A DNA stretch of 64,000 bases, from NCBI RefSeq assembly GCF_028737205.1, contig NZ_JAQZAL010000018.1, positions 89,011 to 153,010 of the forward strand, given 5' to 3'. The translations under genes were made by a program, and so were the position numbers. Under the pieces are notes generated by a model, which was not told where the DNA came from, did not search any database, and saw nothing but the letters and a program-made list of their open reading frames with translations. This DNA is from Actinomycetospora lutea (GTDB lineage Bacteria; Actinomycetota; Actinomycetes; Mycobacteriales; Pseudonocardiaceae). Positions within the stretch are counted from its first letter, which is position 1; each line of letters opens with the position of its first letter. This document shows positions 27,220 through 35,086 of this stretch, one piece after another.

Positions 27220-27801
27220 TCAGGACGCCCGGTCGTAACCGGAGACGCGCCAGTCGCCCGGGCCCACCTGCACCAGCAGGAGCTCGAGGCGCACGGCGTC
27301 CGTCGGCACCTGCACGCGCACCGCCTCCGGGCGCACGTCGACCGCCTGGGGCGGGCCGGTGACGCGCGAGCCCGGCACGTTGGCGGGGTCGACCGACGAC
27401 AGCACCGCCAGGTACTCGTCGGTGGTGTAGGGCGCGAGACCGGCGCTCCACTGCGCGGGCGTCGTCCCCGGCGGGTGCGTGGCCCAGGCCTGCGTCCAGC
27501 GCTGCGCGACGGCGAGCGCGACCGGCGGGGCGGCGCTGAGCGGGAGGCTCTGCGGGCGCAGCTCGGTGATCGTCGGCCGGCCCGGCGCCGCGGTGGCGGT
27601 GTCGGGCGCGGACGTCGACGGGCCCAGTGCGCGCCCCGATCCGGCGCCGGGACCGTCGCCAGCGCCGCCGAGGTAGGACAGGCCCACGGCGATCGCGATG
27701 ACCACGACCACCACGAGGAACAGGCGCGCCGGGGAGTGCAGGGGCCACTCCCACACCGCGCGGTAGGCCGCGGCGCGCCCGCGCCTAGTCCGGATCGGCA
27801 C
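27220..27801 (-). CDS. Single-pass membrane protein, VirB8/TcpC-like
   Basis: 193 aa. A basic N-terminus (RTRRGRAAAYRAVWEW) is followed by one TM segment (about 27-45, FLVVVVVIAIAVGLSYL), a Pro/Thr-rich linker and an extracytoplasmic domain of about 110 residues. That domain begins VALAVAQRWTQAWATHPPG and has alternating strands that look NTF2-like. One TM plus an NTF2-like domain is the VirB8/TcpC architecture, which bridges the ATPase and channel. The GTG at 27801 has GGAGG 5 nt upstream and overlaps the previous gene by 17 bp. The fold assignment rests on architecture and context, not on a strong motif. Confidence 0.65.
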   Translation of the reverse strand: MPIRTRRGRAAAYRAVWEWPLHSPARLFLVVVVVIAIAVGLSYLGGAGDGPGAGSGRALGPSTSAPDTATAAPGRPTITELRPQSLPLSAAPPVALAVAQRWTQAWATHPPGTTPAQWSAGLAPYTTDEYLAVLSSVDPANVPGSRVTGPPQAVDVRPEAVRVQVPTDAVRLELLLVQVGPGDWRVSGYDRAS

Positions 27802-29857
27802 CGGCGCCTCCCTCGCGGGCGGTGCGCGGGGCGGGCGTCGACCGCGAGGAGCGGCCCGACGACCCGGCGCCGATCGGGCGGCTGGGTCGGTAGATCCGGT
27901 AGACCGGCGCGCCGTCGACCAGCTCGGCCTGCACCGGACGGCGCGGACCGCCCTGGCCGCCGGCCTCGCCGGTCCGCGCGGCGACGCTGCGGTAGAGGCT
28001 GCGGTCGGCGTCGCTGATCTGGGCGCGGGCAGGTGTCGCGTCGCGGTCGCCGCGCGGGGCGGCGCCGGGGACCGCGCCGCTCCCGCGGGGCAGGGCGCGG
28101 GCGGCGGTGCGGGCGGCCAGGGCGGCGGCGGGGTCGGCGTCGTGCCCGGGGCTGCCCGCGCGCGCACCCACCCGCTCGCTGTCGACGCGCACCGGGCCGG
28201 CCGGGTCGGCGAGCCCCGCGGCCGCCACCGTCGGGTCGGTCCGCGACGGGGTGCTGCCCTCGGGGCGCCAGCCCTCGCCGGTGCCCGCGGCCTCGCGCCG
28301 TTCGGTCCACCAGTCGTCCTGGCGGGCGGGCGAGCGCGGCAGGAAGCGGGAGAACACGCCCCCGCCGGCGGGCGGCAGCACGCCGCTCATCTGGTCGCGG
28401 GTCAGCGAGACCATCGCCGCGAGCCGCCGGAACGGTCGCGCCAGCGCCCAGAGCACGATCGTCACGACCCCGGTGACCAGCAGCGCGAGCCACGTGTCCA
28501 CCCCGGCCCCGGGCCGGAACAGCGCGATGACCATGAGCGAGTGCAGGCCCGCCATCGCGCCCACGAGCAACGTGTTGACCAGGGCGGCGCCGCCGACGCG
28601 CAGGGTCGCGGGCAGCACCTCGGGCTTGAGCAGGGCGATCACGGCGAGCGCGGGCGCGATCATCACCAGCAACCGGATGATCAGCATCGAGACGAGGATG
28701 AGCAGCTTGCTCATCAGCTGGAACAGCCCGATGCACACGGCCTGGATCAGCGCGAGCATCCCGGCGCCGGTACGCGAGCCCTGCCGGCCCTGGAAGTAGC
28801 TGTACCGGTCGCCCGCGCGGTCCGCGACGGCCGTGTAGTGCTGCTTCTTGGCGTCCGCCGTGGCCTGGTTGTCCTGGCCGTCCGCGATCTCCTGCTTGGT
28901 GAACGTCTGCGCCCGCAGCAGCTCCCGGCCCATGTCACGGGCCTGGGGCACGTCGGCGGACCCGAACTCCCCCCGCAGCCAGTTGTTGTAGACGATCTGG
29001 TCGGTGAGCACGGTCGGCAGCGTGTTCGCGTCACCCACCCCGACCTGCGAGAGGAACCCGCGCTGCATCGCGGTGACGCCGTCGAGCAGGACCCCGTCGA
29101 GCATGCTCGACCAGCGCACGGGCGCCGCGTAGGCCGCGGCCGCGATGGCCAGCGCGATCACCGCGATCCCGGCGCGCTGGGCCTGGCGGGAGAGGTCGCC
29201 GCGCATCGCGAGCACCAGCAGGATCGCGGCGAGCACGATGAGCGCGACCCCGATCCAGGTCGTGAACACCGCCTCGTACATCGCCGCCGTGCCGGCCTGG
29301 ACGATCCCGTCGAGCGGCTGGAGCAGCCCGGAGCCGCGCTCGATGAGGTAGTGCGCCCAGTTCACGCCGCCGACGACCAGCTTGGCGAGGTTGAAGAACT
29401 GGTTGCCGAGCCACGTGTCGGTGGCCGCGGCGGGGTCGCGGGCGGCGCCGGGGCCGCAGCCGAGGTCGTAGGTCCACCAGATCTGCCCGGCGTAGCCGAC
29501 CTCGTGGTACACGCTGCCCGGGGCGCCGACCCCGAGCGGAGCGGGGTCGAGCGAGCCGACGAGCCCGGTGCCGGGGCGGTCGGGGTCGGGCGGGGCCTTG
29601 CAGTCCAGCGGCGCCGCCGACGCGGGCAGGGCGACCAGCACCAGTCCGGTCAGCGTGGTGACCACGACGGTCGCGGCGCGCCGCCGGCCCGTGCTGCGCA
29701 CCCGGGGGGTGCGAGCGATGCGGCTTTGCTGGCGTCCAGCGCCAGGATCGCCACATCCTCGCTGCGGCGACACGCCGATGACGTTGTCAGGCGCGCGCCG
29801 GGACCGCCGCCACCCCACGACGAGGGCGGCGACGAGGATCGCGACGGCGAGCGTCAC
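27785..29857 (-). CDS. Polytopic membrane protein, VirB6/TrbL-like
   Basis: 690 aa if started at GTG 29857, which overlaps the ATPase stop (GTGA). Residues 1-15 could form a TM helix. A signal-like stretch follows (RRRAATVVVTTLTGLVLVALPASAA near 58-82), then an extracytoplasmic domain with Cys residues, six or so TM segments (about 200-480) and a cytoplasmic disordered tail of about 180 residues. VirB6/TrbL proteins form the inner-membrane channel. An alternative start at the GTG before STGRRRAATV would make it a protein with a normal cleavable signal and leave about 57 codons of unclear status between the genes. It overlaps the downstream gene by 17 bp. Confidence 0.7.
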   Translation of the reverse strand: MTLAVAILVAALVVGWRRSRRAPDNVIGVSPQRGCGDPGAGRQQSRIARTPRVRSTGRRRAATVVVTTLTGLVLVALPASAAPLDCKAPPDPDRPGTGLVGSLDPAPLGVGAPGSVYHEVGYAGQIWWTYDLGCGPGAARDPAAATDTWLGNQFFNLAKLVVGGVNWAHYLIERGSGLLQPLDGIVQAGTAAMYEAVFTTWIGVALIVLAAILLVLAMRGDLSRQAQRAGIAVIALAIAAAAYAAPVRWSSMLDGVLLDGVTAMQRGFLSQVGVGDANTLPTVLTDQIVYNNWLRGEFGSADVPQARDMGRELLRAQTFTKQEIADGQDNQATADAKKQHYTAVADRAGDRYSYFQGRQGSRTGAGMLALIQAVCIGLFQLMSKLLILVSMLIIRLLVMIAPALAVIALLKPEVLPATLRVGGAALVNTLLVGAMAGLHSLMVIALFRPGAGVDTWLALLVTGVVTIVLWALARPFRRLAAMVSLTRDQMSGVLPPAGGGVFSRFLPRSPARQDDWWTERREAAGTGEGWRPEGSTPSRTDPTVAAAGLADPAGPVRVDSERVGARAGSPGHDADPAAALAARTAARALPRGSGAVPGAAPRGDRDATPARAQISDADRSLYRSVAARTGEAGGQGGPRRPVQAELVDGAPVYRIYRPSRPIGAGSSGRSSRSTPAPRTAREGGAGADPD

Positions 29858-32800
29858 CCGGGGGTCCCCGGTGCGCGGCGGCCGGCGCCCACCCACCGAC
29901 CGGGGTCCTGCACCTCGCTGCCCTCGCGCCAGCCCGGGTTGCGGTCGGCGGGCGTCGTGACGGTCGCGTCGTCGGCCAGCTCGCCGACCGCGTCGCCCGT
30001 GGCCGCGTCCTCGCCCGTGCCCTCGTCCATGACCCAGGCCTCGGCCCACTCGTCGTCGCCGACGACCGCGGGGTCGGCCGCGGGTGCGGGGTCGGGTGCA
30101 CCGCCGAGGTCGTCGTCGAGATCGGGCGCCAGATCGTCGAGGCGGGCGTCGAGGTCGGGGCCCGCGGTGATCGCCTCGGCGTCGGCGCGCTCGTCCAGGA
30201 CCGTGCCCTCGACGACGGTGCGCTCGACGAGCGGGTCGCGCGACGGCGTCACCGGTGACACGCGCGCGGTGCCGGGTGGCGGGGCCGCGGGGCGGCGCGG
30301 GGGCGCCGGGCGGGCGGCGCCCTGCGGGGCACCGGGGGCGGTGGGCAGCGGCCCACCGGGCGGTCCCGCCGGCGGCACGATCGGCACCGGCCCGGTGCGC
30401 TCGGCGTCGGTCTCGGGCGGAACGGCGTGCGAGCCCGACCCCGGTGACGCGGGCGGCAGCGGGCGCACCCGGCGCGCGTCGGGGTTGGTGTCGAGCGTCT
30501 CGCGCAGGTGCTCGAGGTGCGGACCCTCGAGATCGATCCGGATCTTCTCGACGCCGCCGTGCCCGTCGGCGAACACGAACTGGCGCGGCGTGTCGTCGGG
30601 CCGGTCGTCGTGGCGGGGGCGCGGCGAGAGCGTGCCGAGCATCTCCTCGTAGCCGACCTCGGTGGGCACCCGCAGCAGGCGCAGCGCCTCGGCCTGCGCC
30701 TCCTCGTCGTCGGTGCGGCCGACGAACACCGCGTTCACCAGCGAGGCGAACCCCGGCACGCGCAGCAGGTCGCCCGCGAGCTGGGAGGCGAACAGCGCGC
30801 GGACGTTGAACTTGCGCGAGTCGCGGGCGAGCCGGTCGATGAGCACCTTGCCGGTGGGGATCTGCGACAAGAAGTGGGTCTCGTCGAGCGCGACGCCCTT
30901 CCGCAGGTTCCGGTCGGCGGTGTAGATCGTGCGCTGGGTCAGCCAGGACGCGAGATTGAGCAGCTCGACCGCGAGGGACTCGCCGTCGGTCCACTCCTCG
31001 CGCGGGCTGCCCGGGCGCGGCAGGGACATGCCCTGCATGGTCAGCACGGTGAGGCGGTAGTTCTCCTCGCCCTGCCAGGGGTCCTCGCGCGGGTCGGCGT
31101 TCCGGTCGGGGAACAGCAGCGCGGCCTGGGGCAGCTCGCGGCGCTCCTCGAGGAAGTCGGCGACGACGTCGGCGTGCTCCTCGCCCTCCCGCGCGTGGCG
31201 GCGCAGCACGGCGATGACCTGGCCGGGGTCGCGGTCCGGCGCGCCGCCGACCTCGCGGACCGCGCGCAGCAGCACGATCCGGGTGTGGGGCAGGCGGGCC
31301 ACGTCGAAGGGCAGCAGGCCGGTGAGCACGTCGAGCACCAGGCGCCGGCGGGTCGCGGCGGCCAGCGAGCGCTCGCGGCGCCACGCCTTGTCCGGGTCGT
31401 CCTCGTCGAGGAAGTGGTCGCGGCGCGGCTCGGCCACCACGCGGTAGGGGTTGAGGATGCCGGGGTCGGCGCCCAGCAGGTGGATGTGCCGCGAGAAGGG
31501 GGCCAGCTCCGGCAGCTTGGTCAGCTCGGCGAGCGGGCCCGACGGGTCGAGCACCGTCCAGCGAGCCCCGGCGCGCAGCGTCTTGTAGACGAGCAGTCCG
31601 GTGAGAAACGACTTGCCGGAGCCGAGGCCGCCCACGACGGCGGTGAGGCCCGACGCCCGCCGGACCTCCTGCGCCATCCACGGGTCCCACGCCACGGGGC
31701 GGCGGGTGGCCGTGCAGGTCTCGCCGATCATGATCCCGCGCCGGTCGCCCACCGACGCCGAGGCGGCGGGCACGCCCGCGGCCACCCAGGTCACCGAGCC
31801 GCGGCGCCGGTAGGCCGTGGACGCCAGCGGCTCGCCGGGGATGAACTCGCGCGCGTAGGCGTACTGCGCCTCCGGGTGCTCCATCGCGACCCGGGGCCGG
31901 TAGAGGTCGAGCACCTGCTGCGCGCGGGTCAGCGCCTCGCCCTCGTCGCGCCCGGACACCGCGACGCGCCACCACCCGTAGACCCGCGTGTTGAGCTGGG
32001 TCAGCCCGCCCGAGAGCTCGTCCTCGATCTGCAGCACCCGGTCGGCCTGGCGCGACAGCGACATCGGGGGGTCGAGGTCGTGGTCGTGGGTGTAGTGCCG
32101 GATCTGGCTGCGCACCTTGCCCATCTGGCGCTGCAGCTCGCCGGCGACCTCCTCGGGCTTGCGCACGTAGATCCGCGCCGACCACTCCACGGGGAAGGGC
32201 AGGCGGTCGCTGCGCTGCATCCACGGGTCGTCGGCCTCGGGGATGCGCAGCGAGTCCATGAGGCCCACCGACAGCACCGCGACGTGCCGCTGCACCGGCT
32301 GGGTGCCGAAGCGCCCGAGCACCTGCACGGTCGGCGCGTAGGGCTCCTGCTGCAGGGCGACGCCGTCGGTGAACGCGGCGAGGTCCTCGGCCTCCCAGTG
32401 CTCCCCCGACGCCGGCGCCACCGTGCGCGGCGCGGGCAGGCCCAGCGAGCACGAGCGGTGCATCAGCCAGGCCATGTCCTCCGCGGTCGCCGGCACCGCG
32501 TCGAGGCCGGCCCGCGAGACGAGCGCCTCGACGTGCGCGATCTCGGACTCGAGCGCGGCCAGCTCCGCCGTCGCCGCCGACGGGACCAGGCGGCCCAGGA
32601 CCGGCGCGGCGCCCTCGAGCCAGCGGTCGACCACCGAGCGCCCGGAGACCTCGACGCCGAGGAAGACCTCCTTGTCGGACATCGACAGGCCCATGAGGTG
32701 GCGCTGCTCGCCCTCGAGGAAGCTCTCCCAGCTCAGCGCGCCGGCGACGTCCGGGAGCCGCCCGGGCGCGTTGTGGTCGAACGTCTCGGCCCACAGCGCC

Positions 32801-33177
32801 ACGGGGTAGGGCCGCGACGTGACGCGGATGTGCAGCCAGCGGCCCTGCAGCTCGCCGAGCTGGGTCGCGATCTGGCGGATGAGCGTCTCGCGCTGGGTGT
32901 CGCTGCGGAAGCTCCAGGGCTGCGGGGCCAGGCGGTACCAGGCGGTGACGGCCGACGCGGTGCGCGCGAGGTTGCCGTCGATGGCGCGCAGCGAGATCGC
33001 GGGCCGGTAGCCCGCCGCGGGCGACTCGCCGACCAGCGAGCGGCCGCGTCGTCCGCCCCGCGCCGGACCGTTCCCGGTGGTGGTCCGGGCGGGACGGAGA
33101 CCGCTCGCGCTGCTGCCGGCCTCGATCGCCTCGGGTGGGGAGTCCAGAGCGCGCCGGGACCTACCGCGGCGCAGCAC
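29854..33177 (-). CDS. VirB4/ConE-like ATPase (SCO6880-type neighbourhood)
   Basis: 1107 aa. Residues 50-480 form a long N-terminal domain (YRPAISLRAIDGNLARTASAVTAWYRL at its start). A RecA-like ATPase follows, with Walker A GGLGSGKS at 516-523, Walker B GVALDE at 761-766 and a Gln-sensor segment FASQLAGDLL. The last 200 residues are Pro/Asp-rich and disordered. This is the layout of VirB4/TraE ATPases that energise type IV secretion. The GTG at 33177 is chosen for GAGGAG 6 nt upstream; it overlaps the previous gene by 17 bp. The longer reading to 33798 is a shadow. No DNA-pump (VirD4/FtsK) features such as a matching membrane anchor are present. Confidence 0.85.
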   Translation of the reverse strand: MLRRGRSRRALDSPPEAIEAGSSASGLRPARTTTGNGPARGGRRGRSLVGESPAAGYRPAISLRAIDGNLARTASAVTAWYRLAPQPWSFRSDTQRETLIRQIATQLGELQGRWLHIRVTSRPYPVALWAETFDHNAPGRLPDVAGALSWESFLEGEQRHLMGLSMSDKEVFLGVEVSGRSVVDRWLEGAAPVLGRLVPSAATAELAALESEIAHVEALVSRAGLDAVPATAEDMAWLMHRSCSLGLPAPRTVAPASGEHWEAEDLAAFTDGVALQQEPYAPTVQVLGRFGTQPVQRHVAVLSVGLMDSLRIPEADDPWMQRSDRLPFPVEWSARIYVRKPEEVAGELQRQMGKVRSQIRHYTHDHDLDPPMSLSRQADRVLQIEDELSGGLTQLNTRVYGWWRVAVSGRDEGEALTRAQQVLDLYRPRVAMEHPEAQYAYAREFIPGEPLASTAYRRRGSVTWVAAGVPAASASVGDRRGIMIGETCTATRRPVAWDPWMAQEVRRASGLTAVVGGLGSGKSFLTGLLVYKTLRAGARWTVLDPSGPLAELTKLPELAPFSRHIHLLGADPGILNPYRVVAEPRRDHFLDEDDPDKAWRRERSLAAATRRRLVLDVLTGLLPFDVARLPHTRIVLLRAVREVGGAPDRDPGQVIAVLRRHAREGEEHADVVADFLEERRELPQAALLFPDRNADPREDPWQGEENYRLTVLTMQGMSLPRPGSPREEWTDGESLAVELLNLASWLTQRTIYTADRNLRKGVALDETHFLSQIPTGKVLIDRLARDSRKFNVRALFASQLAGDLLRVPGFASLVNAVFVGRTDDEEAQAEALRLLRVPTEVGYEEMLGTLSPRPRHDDRPDDTPRQFVFADGHGGVEKIRIDLEGPHLEHLRETLDTNPDARRVRPLPPASPGSGSHAVPPETDAERTGPVPIVPPAGPPGGPLPTAPGAPQGAARPAPPRRPAAPPPGTARVSPVTPSRDPLVERTVVEGTVLDERADAEAITAGPDLDARLDDLAPDLDDDLGGAPDPAPAADPAVVGDDEWAEAWVMDEGTGEDAATGDAVGELADDATVTTPADRNPGWREGSEVQDPGRWVGAGRRAPGTPG

Positions 33178-34336
33178 CGGGATCTCCTCGTCGGTCGGCC
33201 TCGCGCGACCGCGAGCCCGGCCCGAACGGGGCGGCCGCGCCGCCGGTGCCGCCCGCACCGGACGGGCCCGCGGGCTCGTTGGACATCGGCCAGCCCGCGC
33301 GACGCCGGGGACGCACGGCACGCCGCTGGGTGCGGTCGGGATCGGGGTCGGGGTCGGGCACGGCCTTGCGGACGGCGGAGTCACGTCGGCGGGCCGGCAC
33401 GGCCTCGCGCCGTGCGGAGCGGGCCCCGGTCCAGGCGGCCATGGTGGCGTCGCCCGGATGCGGGTCGGGCACGGGCGGCAGCGCCGCAGGCCCGTCGGCG
33501 GCCTCGTCGGCGCCGGGACGGGACACCGGCTCGCCGACGTCCGCGCTCGCCGGCGGCCCGAAGTCCGCCTCCGCCGCGGCGCGGGCCCGCCGCTCCGCGC
33601 GGGCACGCCGGCGGGCCACGGTGGCCTCGCTCGGGACCCCGGTGCGGCGGGCCGCCCGCGCGTGCGAGGGACCGGCCTTCGGGACGCCGGGGGTGACGTG
33701 GTCGGCGGGCTCCGCGGCCGGCGTGTCGGCCGGTTCCTCGGCGGGCGTCGCGGCGGGCGTCTCGGCGGCGGTCTCGGCGGAGGTCTCGGGGGCGGCATGC
33801 CCGGGCGTGACCGGCACCACCGGCGCCTCGTCCTCGCGTGGTGGCGGGCCCCAGGCGGCGTCGTCGGCGGGGTCGACCGCGACCGGGCGGGCGGGCCTGC
33901 CCCCGGCCCCGGCCGTGCCGCTGCTGCCGCGGGGCAGGGCGATCGCGGTGGGCGCGCCGGTGAGCTTCGGGCGGTCGCGACGCACGGTCACGTGGCCGGT
34001 GGTCAGCGCCCCGCCGGTGACGCGGTGGCGCTCCCGTGGTCCGCGGAGCTCGTGGACGAAGAGCGTCAGCCACTCCAGCAGCGGGCGCTCGTCGTTGATG
34101 CGACGGGACACGAAGCGCGTGACGGCCACGGTGATCAGCAGCGCCCAGGCCACCGAGAAGAAGCCGAGGTCGATGCCGAGGCGGCGCTGCACGAACATCA
34201 CGACGAGCATGACGACGAGCCCCACCCCGTAGGCGGAGTAGCGGGCGCGCCAGGGGAAGGTCGCGCGCGGCGGACCCAACCAGACGGCGTCGACGCGGTA
34301 GACCTCGTCGTCGGTGCGGATGTGCACCCGCGTCAC
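33161..34336 (-). CDS. PrgI/VirB3-like membrane protein with long disordered C-terminus
   Basis: 391 aa. A short cytoplasmic N-terminus is followed by two TM helices (about 33-49 and 57-75: VGLVVMLVVMFV, FSVAWALLITVAVTRFV) and a conserved-looking segment NDERPLLEWLTLFVHELRGPRE. About 280 residues of Pro/Ala/Arg-rich low complexity follow. The two-TM head fits PrgI/VirB3, which docks VirB4; placement directly before the VirB4-like gene supports this. The start GTG 34336 overlaps the previous stop (GTGA, 34333-34336). The long tail is unusual for VirB3 and may be a scaffold or a cytoplasmic interaction region. Confidence 0.65.
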   Translation of the reverse strand: MTRVHIRTDDEVYRVDAVWLGPPRATFPWRARYSAYGVGLVVMLVVMFVQRRLGIDLGFFSVAWALLITVAVTRFVSRRINDERPLLEWLTLFVHELRGPRERHRVTGGALTTGHVTVRRDRPKLTGAPTAIALPRGSSGTAGAGGRPARPVAVDPADDAAWGPPPREDEAPVVPVTPGHAAPETSAETAAETPAATPAEEPADTPAAEPADHVTPGVPKAGPSHARAARRTGVPSEATVARRRARAERRARAAAEADFGPPASADVGEPVSRPGADEAADGPAALPPVPDPHPGDATMAAWTGARSARREAVPARRRDSAVRKAVPDPDPDPDRTQRRAVRPRRRAGWPMSNEPAGPSGAGGTGGAAAPFGPGSRSREADRRGDPGAAPR

Positions 34337-34599
34337 CCGGTGATGAGCTGGGCGAAGAACGCACCGACACGCGCACCCGCACCGGGCGTCAGCGCGATGC
34401 CGAGGGCGATCAGACCGATGATCAGACCGATGCTGCGGCGGGCGACGCCGGCGTTGTCGCCGCGCCCGCCGATCCACAGCATGATGATCGCGATGCCCAG
34501 GAGGATCAGCGGAACGATGTTGTCCTGAATCCAGCCCTGCAGCCCGCCGGTCCCCGGGGCCTGCGCGACCAGGTCGGCGCCGAGGAACGTGACGGTCAT
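34333..34599 (-). CDS. Small two-TM protein, VirB2/TrbC pilin-like
   Basis: 88 aa. A short N-terminal segment is followed by two hydrophobic helices (VPLILLGIAIIMLWIGG and SIGLIIGLIALGIALTPG) joined by a polar loop GRGDNAGVARR. The size and two-helix plan match VirB2/TrbC pilins, although no signal-peptide cleavage motif is clear; a holin-like role is the main alternative. The ATG at 34599 has GGGAGG 6 nt upstream. It is the first gene of a six-gene chain with overlaps at every junction except the last (3-bp gap). Longer in-frame readings extend into non-coding sequence. Confidence 0.65.
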   Translation of the reverse strand: MTVTFLGADLVAQAPGTGGLQGWIQDNIVPLILLGIAIIMLWIGGRGDNAGVARRSIGLIIGLIALGIALTPGAGARVGAFFAQLITG

Positions 34600-35086
34600 A
34601 GCGGTCCTCCCGCAACAGTGCTGGTCGATGTGCCGGAAACCGTTCTCGACCGGTCGAGTAAACACGGCGCCCTCAGCGAATCCAACACCTCCGGTAACGG
34701 CCCCATCACACCCGCCGACGGCCGTTGAGCACCCGCTCTCCACGCCCTCCCCCACAGGCGTGCTCGCATCGTCGACCCTCCGCGACCGGCGGGTGGTGTG
34801 GACCCGCTCTCCTGGTCCGGATGAGCCTATCGTGATCCACACGCCACGAGCCGTCATCACACTCCGGCGTGGCGCGACCGCGTTCGCGATCGCAAAGCAT
34901 CGCTCGTCCGTGTCGTGTCACGGGGTCGGGCGTGTCGCGGTGCGGGCGGGCGCTGCGGTTACCGGTGAGTAGCATCGGTCACCTCTCACAGCGCCGAGGT
35001 CCCTACCGGCCGTTACAGTGCCGCCGAAGCAGTCGTTGTCTCACCGGGTCCTCCACCACGGACCCGGCCCACGGGGAGGTCCCGTC
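34600..35086. other. Divergent intergenic region, secretion-like operon / Fe-S oxidoreductase
   Basis: 487 bp without a supported gene and visibly less GC-rich than its flanks. It holds a perfect 14-bp palindrome CTCGACCGGTCGAG (34645-34658) 46 bp before the pilin-like start. Rightward, TAGCAT (34970-34975) and TACAGT (35014-35019) are candidate -10 boxes for the Fe-S gene. Nothing resembling a riboswitch or an attachment site was recognised. Confidence 0.55.
34645..34658. promoter_or_regulatory. Perfect palindrome, candidate operator of the secretion-like operon
   Basis: CTCGACCGGTCGAG is a perfect 14-bp inverted repeat without spacer, 46 bp upstream of the first gene of the operon and in the expected promoter zone. 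No regulator gene is adjacent, so the cognate protein would be encoded elsewhere. Confidence 0.45.

Noticed and set aside
29858..32794. N-terminal extension of the VirB6-like frame up to 32794
   Set aside because: It lies within the VirB4-like gene in another frame and has shadow composition; the real start is at or after 29857.
26143..34599. Attachment sites or a tRNA junction bounding the secretion-like operon
   Set aside because: The only tRNA (41079-41152) is more than 6 kb away and no duplicate of its 3' end was seen near 26.1 or 34.7 kb.
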